Source of the DNA: Sphingobacterium spiritivorum
GTDB lineage: Bacteria > Bacteroidota > Bacteroidia > Sphingobacteriales > Sphingobacteriaceae
DNA length: 64,000 bases
NCBI RefSeq assembly: GCF_016725325.1
Contig: NZ_CP068083.1
Coordinates: 1,116,001 to 1,180,000 of the forward strand
Reading direction: 5' to 3'
Below are positions 7,524 through 16,137 of the stretch, piece after piece. The translations under genes were made by a program, and so were the position numbers. The notes under the pieces are model-generated. The model saw nothing but the letters and a program-made list of their open reading frames with translations. It did no database searches and was not told the origin of the DNA. Within the stretch, counting starts at the first letter, position 1, and each line of letters opens with the position of its first letter.

Positions 7524-8566
7524 TATTTACTCCCCTTGTACTTCGACTCATCCAGAATCAATTGAGCATCCTTTATAGCAAACAGTTTTTTGAGGTCTGA
7601 TTCGGGATGTTTGTTCATATATTTACGGACAATTTGCCATCCGATGTAGCTTCCGAGTTTTGGTGCAGATTCATTATTTTCACCTAACTCAGGGGTAAAA
7701 GGCGCTTCCGCAAAATATTTCTGAATACGCAGATAATCTGTATTATACAACAGTTCTTCCTGTATAAACCAGGCCCAGATTTCTTTTTCATAAGCCTCTG
7801 CCCATTTCATCTGTTGTGCACTATACCCGATTTTGAGGCTGTCTGCGACATCCGGCATTACCTGATCCATTGCATACAGAATTTTGCCCTGATAGATCAT
7901 ATGCTGCAATGTATTTACATCGCCCTCCTGTTGCGGATACAGTTCTTCCCGAATAAAACTCTCTGTCACGCGCGGAACAATATTTTCAGGAGTAAACCTT
8001 TTCGAAATATAGAGTGGAATAGTTGATACCAGAGCCGGATAGAACTCAGAGTTACTTCCCAGAAACATATCCAGACCTATCCCGATGTAATCTTCACCGA
8101 TGGGTGTCTGTACTTCAAATCCGGAATAGAAAGAGATAAAGCGTGGCGTATGTAATTCAGGAAAGAAGTATTTCATTCTTTTAAAAGCCTCCGTCAATCC
8201 TTCTTCCTGTTTTTTCAGGTCCGGAAATACTTTTGCAACGGAAGTGCTCAGTGCTTTAAAATCAGGTTGACGGGAAATCGTTCGCAAATTGCGCTGCACA
8301 GATAAAGAATCCGCAGGGTTTCCGGCATGCAACATCAACTGAATATAATCTGTGTAAAACTGACCGTATTTTTTCTGCCATATGGCATTTTGCTGCAATA
8401 CCTGAGTAGAATCCAGCTGACTAAAATCCTGATCAAACCGTTCAATTTTAATATTTATGTCAATTTTAGACGTATCAATATCATTACCGGCCCGTTCTTT
8501 ACAGGAAAGAAAAGTAAGTATGAAAAAAAAGAGATAGATTTGTGTAGAATGAGGGAATTTCAGCAT
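7523..8566 (-). CDS. gldB: Gliding-motility lipoprotein GldB
   Basis: 347 residues with a lipoprotein signal (ILTFLSC, Cys22). Recognised by the GldB pattern: KIERFDQDF, LPELHTPRFISFYSGFEV-type text (FFPELHTPRFISFYSGF), GLDMFLG and IGWQIVRKYM near the C-terminus. GldB is required for gliding and type IX secretion in Flavobacterium, but homologues occur in non-gliding Bacteroidota. It is divergent from a PorT-like gene and near nadE, a neighbourhood I recall as common in the phylum. No other gld gene is in the window. Confidence 0.85.
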   Translation of the reverse strand: MLKFPHSTQIYLFFFILTFLSCKERAGNDIDTSKIDINIKIERFDQDFSQLDSTQVLQQNAIWQKKYGQFYTDYIQLMLHAGNPADSLSVQRNLRTISRQPDFKALSTSVAKVFPDLKKQEEGLTEAFKRMKYFFPELHTPRFISFYSGFEVQTPIGEDYIGIGLDMFLGSNSEFYPALVSTIPLYISKRFTPENIVPRVTESFIREELYPQQEGDVNTLQHMIYQGKILYAMDQVMPDVADSLKIGYSAQQMKWAEAYEKEIWAWFIQEELLYNTDYLRIQKYFAEAPFTPELGENNESAPKLGSYIGWQIVRKYMNKHPESDLKKLFAIKDAQLILDESKYKGSK

Positions 8567-8634
8567 TATTCTCTAATTTTTAGTTTTTTTCAAAATAAAG
8601 CATAAATAATTACAAAACCGACTCCGTATTGAAT

Positions 8635-9264
8635 ATGACACTTACATTCCGTTACTTACTGATCAGTTTATTCGTTCTATGTAGCTCCGGAGCATTTGCT
8701 CAGGGGTATGGAGATAGAAATATCTCATTAGGTCTTACTGTAAATCCAAATATGGGCCTGTTCCGGTTTGATGAAGACAGCAATGTAGACGGAAAATCCA
8801 AAGCCGGATTTTCCTATGGACTTATTGCCGACATCGGCTTCGCCCACAATTACTATTTTTCAACCGGTTTGCAGATTAATACCATCAAAGGCAGGTTGGA
8901 ATACCCGCAAAATTCTTCTTTCCCAAACAAGGACGTCCGTTTACAATATGCAGAGATTCCTCTGACTTTGAAGATGAAGACTTCTGATATAAACAGTCGT
9001 CGGTTTTACGGGCAGTTTGGTTTTACAACTGGTATAAAAGTCTCCAGTAAAGAGTCTCTTGATGGCACAGACAAGTCTACCGGAGTGGATGGTTCCAGCT
9101 TACTGAGACTGGGTTTACTGATCGGAGGAGGTTTGGAATGGAGGTTTGATAATAATCTTTCCATTATTACCGGTCTGTCTTATAACAATGGCTTTACTAA
9201 AGCTTTTAATGAGGGAAAACCAAAAGCTTCATATTTAGGTTTAAATCTCGGTTTACTTTTTTAG
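8635..9264 (+). CDS. PorT-like outer-membrane beta-barrel protein
   Basis: About 209 residues from the ATG at 8635; a TTG two codons upstream is possible but unlikely. Signal peptide MTLTFRYLLISLFVLCSSGAFAQ, then alternating aromatic beta strands (YGLIADIGFAHNYYFSTGLQ, YAEIPLTLKMK, LRLGLLIGGGLEWRF, SYLGLNLGLLF). This is the pattern of the small porin/PorT barrel family, whose type member contributes to type IX secretion. It lies 13 bp before nadE and is divergent from gldB by about 68 bp. Whether it is true PorT or a generic barrel cannot be told here. Confidence 0.7.
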   Translation: MTLTFRYLLISLFVLCSSGAFAQGYGDRNISLGLTVNPNMGLFRFDEDSNVDGKSKAGFSYGLIADIGFAHNYYFSTGLQINTIKGRLEYPQNSSFPNKDVRLQYAEIPLTLKMKTSDINSRRFYGQFGFTTGIKVSSKESLDGTDKSTGVDGSSLLRLGLLIGGGLEWRFDNNLSIITGLSYNNGFTKAFNEGKPKASYLGLNLGLLF

Positions 9265-9277
9265 ATCTTTCAATTTT

Positions 9278-10918
9278 ATGAAAATAGCGTTAGCTCAACT
9301 GAATTATCACATCGGGAATTTCGAAAAAAACAATTCTGCGATTATACATACGATTACCCAGGCAAAAGAACAACAGGCAGATCTGATTATTTTTGCGGAG
9401 CTGGCTATCGGAGGATATCCGGCCAAGGATTTACTCCGCAATGCCGTATTTATCCAAAACTGTGCTGATGCAATCGACCTGATCGCTGCACATTGTCATG
9501 ATATTGCCTGCATTATTGGTGCGCCGGTACGCAATACGGACCCTGAGGGAAAATCACTTTATAACGGTGCTGTATTTATAGCAGATGGTAAAGTATCACA
9601 TATCAGTAAAAAGGGTTTATTGCCAGACTACGATGTATTTGATGAATATCGCTATTTTGAACCTTCCCGTCATTTTAACTGCTTCCAATTTAAGGGAGAA
9701 ACTATAGCCCTTACGGTATGCGAAGACCTCTGGGATGATGACAGTTCTAATTCTTACGTCGGTGATCCTATGGAAGAATTGCTCCGTGAAAACCCCACCC
9801 TGATCGTGAATATAGCTGCATCTCCGTTTTCGTATACACACTTTGAAAATAGGTTAACGGTATTGCGCAAGCAGGTAGCACGGGCTAATTGCCCGTTACT
9901 CTATGTCAATCAGGTCGGAGCTCATATGGATATTATCTTTGACGGACGCTCGCTGGCACTGAATAAGAGTGGTGAGATTGTACAGGAACTTGGAAAGTTT
10001 GAAGAAGATTTGCAGGTTGTAACATTAGAAAAAGGCGATTTAATATCTGCAAACAGCTCAATAACAAGCGAGCATGCTGAGATTGCGTTGATCCATGAAG
10101 CACTGATCCTTGGATTGCGTGATTACTTTCAGAAATCCGGATTTAAAAAAGCAACCCTGGGTCTTTCGGGCGGGCTGGATTCTGCAGTTGTAGCTGCTCT
10201 GGCGTGCGAAGCTATCGGAGCAGAAAACGTTCTGGCTATATTGATGCCATCCGTTTACTCTTCAGATCATTCGCTCAAAGATGCTTTGGATCTTGTGAAA
10301 AACACGGGTTGTAAACATCATATTATTCCGATCAAGGATGTCGCTCAGGCCTTTGAAGGTACGCTTAGTATAGCTTTTGAAGGATTACAGCCGGATACAA
10401 CAGAAGAAAATATACAGGCCCGTACCAGAGGAACTCTCTTGATGGCCATCTCAAACAAACTGGGCCATATTGTACTCAACACATCCAATAAGAGTGAAGC
10501 AGCCGTTGGCTATGGAACATTATACGGAGATATGGCAGGCTCTATCAGTGTAATCGGGGATGTCTACAAGACTCAGGCTTACGATCTGGCAAAATATATC
10601 AATAGAGAACGGGAGATTATTCCACAGCATACTATTGTCAAACCACCATCAGCAGAATTGCGTCCTGATCAGAAAGATTCGGATTCATTACCACCCTATG
10701 ATATACTGGATGCTGTTTTATATCAGCTGATCGAACTGGAAAAATCAGGCTCAGAAGTAGTGAAAACAGGGTTTGATGAGGCATTGGTTCTTCGGATAAG
10801 CAAACTGGTTAACAATGCTGAATTCAAAAGATTTCAGGCACCTCCTATTTTAAGAGTGAGTCCGAAAGCATTCGGAAGCGGAAGATCTATGCCTCTTGTC
10901 GCAAAATATTCTTTTTAA
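9278..10918 (+). CDS. nadE: Glutamine-dependent NAD+ synthase
   Basis: 546 residues, two domains. The N-terminal nitrilase-type glutaminase (about 1-260) has Glu in FAELAIGG, Lys in SKKGLLPDY and Cys in LTVCEDLWD. The C-terminal synthetase (about 270-546) has the ATP-pyrophosphatase P-loop LGLSGGLDSAVVA and the NTSNKSEAAVGYGT signature. It amidates deamido-NAD in the last step of NAD synthesis, in the cytoplasm. The length matches the two-domain form. It lies 13 bp after the barrel protein gene and 61 bp before a lipoprotein gene. Confidence 0.96.
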   Translation: MKIALAQLNYHIGNFEKNNSAIIHTITQAKEQQADLIIFAELAIGGYPAKDLLRNAVFIQNCADAIDLIAAHCHDIACIIGAPVRNTDPEGKSLYNGAVFIADGKVSHISKKGLLPDYDVFDEYRYFEPSRHFNCFQFKGETIALTVCEDLWDDDSSNSYVGDPMEELLRENPTLIVNIAASPFSYTHFENRLTVLRKQVARANCPLLYVNQVGAHMDIIFDGRSLALNKSGEIVQELGKFEEDLQVVTLEKGDLISANSSITSEHAEIALIHEALILGLRDYFQKSGFKKATLGLSGGLDSAVVAALACEAIGAENVLAILMPSVYSSDHSLKDALDLVKNTGCKHHIIPIKDVAQAFEGTLSIAFEGLQPDTTEENIQARTRGTLLMAISNKLGHIVLNTSNKSEAAVGYGTLYGDMAGSISVIGDVYKTQAYDLAKYINREREIIPQHTIVKPPSAELRPDQKDSDSLPPYDILDAVLYQLIELEKSGSEVVKTGFDEALVLRISKLVNNAEFKRFQAPPILRVSPKAFGSGRSMPLVAKYSF

Positions 10919-10979
10919 TCGTTTATAATTAAACCTTTTAAGACTAAGATTGTCTTACAGATACTTGAGTGTTATTATT

Positions 10980-11561
10980 ATGAAAAAGCTATTATATTTC
11001 CTCGCTTTAGGATTCATTATTGTGTTTGCATCCTGTTCTTCGTATAAGTACAATACGACGCGAGTACAAGACTTAGATTTCAGTCAATACAAAACTTACG
11101 GATGGTTACCTCCGATCGATTCTCTTTCAAAAAACTACTATAATAATGATATTGCGAAGAGCAATATTATGAGTACGGCAAATAAAGAGATCGAAGCAAG
11201 AGGCCTTACCTACAGCAAAGAAAATCCGGACATTTTGTTTCGTTATGTCACTATCGTCAACAATAAAAGCCGTCTGGTATACGGAAGCTCTTATTGGGGA
11301 ATGGGCTGGGGATGGGGCTGGGGTGGTCCCTGGGGATTCTACAGACCATGGGGATTATATGGTGGATATTCTTATCCTGTCGGAAAAGAACGTTACCGTT
11401 ACAGCCACCTGATTATCGAAGCGATAGACAGAAAAACAAATACTGTGGTGTGGCAGGCGAGAGGTTCTAATGAAATCGATAATCCGGAAACAGCAATCAA
11501 TAAACTTCCAAAAGTTGTATCAGGTATTATGAAACAATATCCTCTTCAACTTAAAAAATAA
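10980..11561 (+). CDS. DUF4136-type lipoprotein
   Basis: About 193 residues from the ATG at 10980 (a TTG 30 bp upstream is disfavoured because MKKLLYFLALGFIIVFASC is a complete lipoprotein signal). The body matches the DUF4136 pattern: FSQYKTYGWLPP near the N-terminus and a conserved LIIEAIDRKTNTVVWQARG strand near the end. Between them is a Gly/Trp/Pro-rich insert (GMGWGWGWGGPWGFYRPWG) of low complexity. The function of the family is unknown; it is a cell-envelope protein. The gene ends 22 bp before a strong terminator. Confidence 0.75.
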   Translation: MKKLLYFLALGFIIVFASCSSYKYNTTRVQDLDFSQYKTYGWLPPIDSLSKNYYNNDIAKSNIMSTANKEIEARGLTYSKENPDILFRYVTIVNNKSRLVYGSSYWGMGWGWGWGGPWGFYRPWGLYGGYSYPVGKERYRYSHLIIEAIDRKTNTVVWQARGSNEIDNPETAINKLPKVVSGIMKQYPLQLKK

Positions 11562-11583
11562 GGTCTATATAAAGTATTGACTG

Positions 11584-11620
11584 AAAGAGGGGTGATTATC
11601 AATGATAATCACCCCTCTTT
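11584..11620. terminator. Terminator shared by the DUF4136 gene and PUL operon C
   Basis: Perfect 17-bp stem (AAAGAGGGGTGATTATC, 11584-11600, with 11604-11620), 3-nt loop, T tract on the + side and A/T-rich on the other. It lies between convergent genes and marks the left border of the pectin locus. Confidence 0.9.
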
Positions 11621-11622
11621 TT

Positions 11623-12783
11623 TTATTTATTCAAGGCTACGCAGCCCATGATAAAAGGCCCGTTGGCTTTAGCATCATTATCCCGGATACGCTCATTAAT
11701 ATAGTAAGAATAACTACCATCCCGATAAGGATTTCCGCCCAAACCGGCCACGGCACAGCATTTGGTCAATGTAAGATTACCATTGGGCTCTGTAACGATT
11801 AATTGTTCCATTAAGCCTTTATAGGCCTTTTCAGCAATTCCTTTATAACGCAAATTGATATATCCTTTATTGACTCCTTTAGCATAAGCATACATCAACA
11901 TAGCGGAGACTGACGATTCCTGATAATTTCCCTCCTGCTTACTCTTGTCAATGATCTGAGACCAAAGTCCCTGCGTATCCTGATATTTTATCAGCGTGGC
12001 GGACAATTGATCTGTTATTTTCAATAATTCCGCTCTTTTAGGATGATCAGCTGGCACATAATCCAATACATCTACCAATGCCATAAACCACCAGCCTATG
12101 CTTCTGCCCCAGAAACTTGGCGACTGACCTGTTTCTTTATTTGCCCATCGTTGCTGTTTGCTCTCATCCCAACCATGATAGTACAATCCTGTAGCCGGAT
12201 CATAGGTATGTTTTGCACAGATCAGGAATTGGTTAATGGCATCATCGATCAGTTCAGGTCTGTTAAATTCCTTTCCATACTGCGCTAAAAAAGGGGAAGC
12301 CATGTACAAACCGTCTAACCAGATCTGATGCTGGTAAGTCAGCTTGTGCCAGAATGCTCCTTCTAATGTGCGGGGATGTACTTCCAGCTGATGAATCAAC
12401 CGGTCCATAGCTAACTTGTATTTCTCTTTATGTGTTTGTTTATAGAGTTCAAAAAGGATTTTTCCCGGATTGATGTAGTCCAGATTATAGGTTTCGACTT
12501 TATACAAGTGAATCTCTCCTTTTTCATTGATAATCGTATCCGCCCATTTTTCTACATAATCGAGATACTTTTTATCCTTAGTCGCATTCCATACCTCTAA
12601 CATCGCCAGACAGGCAAGCCCCTGACCATATCCAAAGTAAAGGCGTTTGCCATGATCCAGCTGCCAGGCCTGGGGAAATCTTTTTATCTCTGAATCCGCA
12701 AATTTCTGATACGTTTTCTGTGCCGAAACAAAAGAACCTGTCAGCAATAATACGATCAGCAAATACATTCCTATTCTACTCAT
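11623..12783 (-). CDS. GH105 unsaturated rhamnogalacturonyl hydrolase, copy 1
   Basis: 386 residues with signal peptide (MSRIGMYLLIVLLLTGSFVSAQ), so periplasmic. Family GH105 cleaves the unsaturated galacturonate left by RG lyases from the non-reducing end. Visible signatures are WLDGLYMASPF with Asp157, the expected catalytic acid, and YYHGWDESKQQRWA (His203, Asp206), GRSIGWW and YQESSVSAM of the (alpha/alpha)6 barrel. It is the last gene of operon C, 11 bp after the acetylesterase gene. A second GH105/GH88-type enzyme lies at 39206-40351. Confidence 0.9.
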   Translation of the reverse strand: MSRIGMYLLIVLLLTGSFVSAQKTYQKFADSEIKRFPQAWQLDHGKRLYFGYGQGLACLAMLEVWNATKDKKYLDYVEKWADTIINEKGEIHLYKVETYNLDYINPGKILFELYKQTHKEKYKLAMDRLIHQLEVHPRTLEGAFWHKLTYQHQIWLDGLYMASPFLAQYGKEFNRPELIDDAINQFLICAKHTYDPATGLYYHGWDESKQQRWANKETGQSPSFWGRSIGWWFMALVDVLDYVPADHPKRAELLKITDQLSATLIKYQDTQGLWSQIIDKSKQEGNYQESSVSAMLMYAYAKGVNKGYINLRYKGIAEKAYKGLMEQLIVTEPNGNLTLTKCCAVAGLGGNPYRDGSYSYYINERIRDNDAKANGPFIMGCVALNK

Positions 12784-12794
12784 AAGCTTGTTTT

Positions 12795-14318
12795 TTAATT
12801 ATCTGTACGAAATGGACTTGCAGGCAAGCCTTCTGCATTGTAAAGATTTCCGGGCTTATATTTCCCCCAGGCGTATCGGACATACAGGGGTTGTTTAACC
12901 TGTTCGCTGCTTACCTGCACCTGAGTTCCCTGAACTGAAGCGGTAGCGGGATAATAATGCTGATCTGCACCGGCAATTTCAAAACCTTTAATTTCTTTGC
13001 TGTCTGATAAGAATCCCTTGCTGGCATAATCAAAAGTAAGAATGATCTTATCTTTCTGTATTTTCTTTTTCCTGTACAGTGGTCCTGCATACGCTACCGG
13101 AATCTTATATTCTTTAGCTAAAGCCCAGTTTGCCAATCTTTCTCCGGGCACCTGCTTATTGCGGGGGTGTATATCCGTAGAATCTCCTACATCGGTAATG
13201 ACGACCATCCCTGTGTTTTGCACCGCCTGCCAGGTTTTCAGTTGTGCTTCTCTGATCTCCGGTGGCTGCTTGTAGTGCGGAGCGATCTGCACAAAATAGA
13301 AAGGCATATCTTTTTGTTTCCATGCCTTCCGCCAGCTTTGAATCATATTGCTGAAAACCTGCTGATAGTCCTGATATCTGACTGAATTGGATTCTCCCTG
13401 ATACCAGATTACTCCCTTTATAGTATACGGGACAAGGGGATTGACCATTCCATTCCATAGTGTAGCCAGTGCCTTATTATGGTATATTCCTAGAGGTTCT
13501 TTTGGTTTTTTGGGTAGCTGCTGGCCTTTATTTTTTGCCTCTTCATAATGCTTAAGTGCTTTCTGATAGACCAGGCTGTCCTGTGGATAACTTTGCTCGG
13601 CTTTATTTTGTTCTTCAATCAATGTACTGTACACGGGGTTATGCTGCATGGATGACATTGGCGTCCAGGACTCTGCATGTGTACCTCCCCAGGTTGTCTG
13701 TATCAATCCTACAGGCAATTTGGTCTGTCTGTATATTTTACGACCGAAGAAAAAAGCTACGGCTGAAAACTCTTTTAAATTATCCGGATTACAAATCATC
13801 CACTCTCCTTCACAGTCTTCTAAAGGCACTTTAGGGGATAAGGTCTGCCGGACATGAAATAAACGGATTTCCGGAAAATCTGCTTCTTTCATATGTTGCT
13901 CTTCATCCAGAATTCCAGTTCTCCAGCCTGTTGATTTTGCTACCGGAAAATCCATATTGGACTGTCCCGAACAGAGCCAGACCTCACCGATCAGTATATT
14001 ACGAATACTGACCTCGTTGTTTCCCTTAAACAGTAATTCATATGTTTTGTCAGAGGCTTTGGGTGTTTTTATCGTGAGCGTCCATTTCCCGGCATGATCT
14101 GCAGTTGTTCTAACAGTTTCTTTCGTCCAGGATGGCTTTACCGTTATCTGCTCACCAGGGTCCGCACTTCCCCATAGTCTGACCTTCGTACTTTGCTGTA
14201 AAAGCATATTGTCAGACAGAAGTGCAGGCAGCCTGATATCTGCCTTGCAAATATCCAACAGGACAAATGCAAGGCAGATCAGCACATATTTTAAAACAGC
14301 AATTTTCATGTTCAGCAT
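12795..14318 (-). CDS. Sialate O-acetylesterase-family (SASA/SGNH) carbohydrate esterase
   Basis: 507 residues; hydrophobic N-terminal signal (MKIAVLKYVLICLAFVLLDICKA after three residues). The early beta domain has LPALLSDNMLLQQ and the SGNH core starts at EVWLCSGQSNMDFP with nucleophile Ser120 (GQSNM). GVIWYQGESN and TDIHPRNKQVPGERLA give the oxyanion and Asp/His parts. Proteins of this family deacetylate sugars; in this locus the likely target is acetylated galacturonate of RG-I, not sialic acid (inference). Its ATG overlaps the stop of the upstream SusD gene by one base (TAATG), which suggests translational coupling. Confidence 0.85.
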   Translation of the reverse strand: MLNMKIAVLKYVLICLAFVLLDICKADIRLPALLSDNMLLQQSTKVRLWGSADPGEQITVKPSWTKETVRTTADHAGKWTLTIKTPKASDKTYELLFKGNNEVSIRNILIGEVWLCSGQSNMDFPVAKSTGWRTGILDEEQHMKEADFPEIRLFHVRQTLSPKVPLEDCEGEWMICNPDNLKEFSAVAFFFGRKIYRQTKLPVGLIQTTWGGTHAESWTPMSSMQHNPVYSTLIEEQNKAEQSYPQDSLVYQKALKHYEEAKNKGQQLPKKPKEPLGIYHNKALATLWNGMVNPLVPYTIKGVIWYQGESNSVRYQDYQQVFSNMIQSWRKAWKQKDMPFYFVQIAPHYKQPPEIREAQLKTWQAVQNTGMVVITDVGDSTDIHPRNKQVPGERLANWALAKEYKIPVAYAGPLYRKKKIQKDKIILTFDYASKGFLSDSKEIKGFEIAGADQHYYPATASVQGTQVQVSSEQVKQPLYVRYAWGKYKPGNLYNAEGLPASPFRTDN

Positions 14319-16126
14319 TAGTAAAGCGGGTGTTGCTGTCCGCGTAATCCCGGATTATCATCAATAGTCTTGGTACTCAACGGGAAAAGTTCTACTTTAT
14401 TTTTTTCCAATCCTCTGTAAAGGTTACCTACCCATGTCGCTGTTGGTGTAAGCGCATTGGCAAAGAACGCCGCAACATTGCTGTGCATTTCCAGGATTGT
14501 ATATCCTTCATTTTGCAACTGGGTTCTTTCTGTGGCGGTAGGTGCTGCTTTGAAAGAAATATAGGTACATGCAACCAAAGGATCGTTGAACGTGGTTGCA
14601 GAGGTTTTTTTGTAGGCTCTGTACAGATCTACATTTGCAAAACGGCCCTTTTTACCGGCAAGATCCAGAACTTGTTGTTTGGTTTCTGTAAGTTTTTCAA
14701 ATAAAATACCCCATCTGATCAGATCTGTTCTTCTCCATCCTTCAAATCCGAGCTCGAGTTTTCTTTCTTCAATAATAGCGTTTTTGAATTCCTGATAAGA
14801 GGCTGGTGTCGTTCCGATTTTACCGGCATCACCTTTAAAAGCTCTTAATCTGACTTTTTCCAACATTTGCTTCGCTGTAGCTGTAGGTGCCTGATTCAGT
14901 TCATTTTCAGCTTCAGCATACATCAGTAATATATCCGAATAACGCAGTTCTATCCAGTTGATATCTCTTTTATTAACCGCAGGACCTTTTTCAGATTTCC
15001 AGTTTACTCTGAATTTGCCAATGGTATTGCTGGAATATGTATTCATCTGATGCAGATTGTCTGCTGTAATAGCATAATTACTGATCGCGACATCCCTGCG
15101 GCTATCTCCCTCTTTGAAATCAAAATAGTAGGTCGGAAGAACGGCCATTGCAGGTTGAGCCTTGCCATAGAATGAATTTTGGTGCGCAAAGATTCCATTG
15201 GTGTATCCTACCTGTGCCTCATTACGGTCTAAACCTAACTGACCATATTCCAACATGGATTCTCTGTTGTAACGACCATTGATCAGATCCCGGAAAACCG
15301 TTTCATAATCTATAAGATCATTTTCGCCTCTTTTCACTACTTCTTCACAGGCATCCCGTGCGATCTGATACAACTGTTGAATACGTTGTGTATCTGCTCT
15401 TCTGGCCAGCTGTACACTTCCCGGTGAATAGGAATTCAGATCCCATCTTAACGAATAACCGGCTGCATACAAGGCTGTACGTGCCAGAAGTCCATAAGCT
15501 ACATTTTTCGTGATACGTTCAGAGGTTACCCCTGATTCACTTTTCCAGGGCAGTAGTGTTATTGCCTTTTGCAGATCTTCAATACATCCGTCCATAATAG
15601 TGTCTCTGCTCACACGTGAAGAGGCATAACTATCGGCTTCTATCACCGGAATCTTGGGATAAGGTACATCTCCAAAATAACGCACTACATTCAGCATATT
15701 TTTTGCACGGATAGCATAAGCTTCTCCAAGCAGCATATTCAGCCTGGTTTTTTCAGATTCTGCAACATTTGTCATCAACGGGATATTACGAATGATCACA
15801 TTGACCTGCTCTACTCCCGAAAACATAGCTGTATATGTAGAAGAGGGACTTGTCGCCGGATTATATACATAATTGGAGACTTGATTTTTAGAGTTTGTTT
15901 CCCCCTCCGTAGAGAAACATTCATCCGTACCCATTCCAAACTGATAATACAATTCGTTATTAAATGTACTGGTGTATGCTCCTAATACCGCCATCTCGAC
16001 ACGGGGTACATTTTCAAAGATATTGGAACTATCAAAATCACTTTGTGAAGGCAGATCTAACCAATCTTTGCATGAAGTGGAGAATAATGCCGCAGAGATA
16101 CTGATTATATAGACTAATTTTTTCAT
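14318..16126 (-). CDS. SusD/RagB-family surface lipoprotein (pair 1)
   Basis: 602 residues. Lipoprotein signal ends LFSTSC, followed by KDWLDLPSQSDF, typical of SusD N-termini. The TPR-like body includes GEAYAIRAKNML, the C-terminal ERKLELGFEGWRRTDLIRWG segment and a final PGLRGQQHPLY. SusD proteins cap the SusC transporter and bind glycan at the cell surface. The gene lies 11 bp after SusC 1. Probable ligand: RG-I fragments, from the neighbours only. Confidence 0.92.
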   Translation of the reverse strand: MKKLVYIISISAALFSTSCKDWLDLPSQSDFDSSNIFENVPRVEMAVLGAYTSTFNNELYYQFGMGTDECFSTEGETNSKNQVSNYVYNPATSPSSTYTAMFSGVEQVNVIIRNIPLMTNVAESEKTRLNMLLGEAYAIRAKNMLNVVRYFGDVPYPKIPVIEADSYASSRVSRDTIMDGCIEDLQKAITLLPWKSESGVTSERITKNVAYGLLARTALYAAGYSLRWDLNSYSPGSVQLARRADTQRIQQLYQIARDACEEVVKRGENDLIDYETVFRDLINGRYNRESMLEYGQLGLDRNEAQVGYTNGIFAHQNSFYGKAQPAMAVLPTYYFDFKEGDSRRDVAISNYAITADNLHQMNTYSSNTIGKFRVNWKSEKGPAVNKRDINWIELRYSDILLMYAEAENELNQAPTATAKQMLEKVRLRAFKGDAGKIGTTPASYQEFKNAIIEERKLELGFEGWRRTDLIRWGILFEKLTETKQQVLDLAGKKGRFANVDLYRAYKKTSATTFNDPLVACTYISFKAAPTATERTQLQNEGYTILEMHSNVAAFFANALTPTATWVGNLYRGLEKNKVELFPLSTKTIDDNPGLRGQQHPLY

Positions 16127-16137
16127 GACGCTAAATC

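Noticed and set aside
11290-11345. G-rich repeats in the DUF4136 gene as a DNA repeat or recombination site
   Set aside because: They are explained by codons for a Gly/Trp-rich protein insert (GWGWGWGG) and have no counterpart elsewhere in the window.
12043-13857. Several plus-strand open frames of 69-100 residues opposite the GH105 and acetylesterase genes
   Set aside because: They lie entirely within well-supported minus-strand genes, have no start signal or recognisable domain, and show the shadow composition of the opposite strand.
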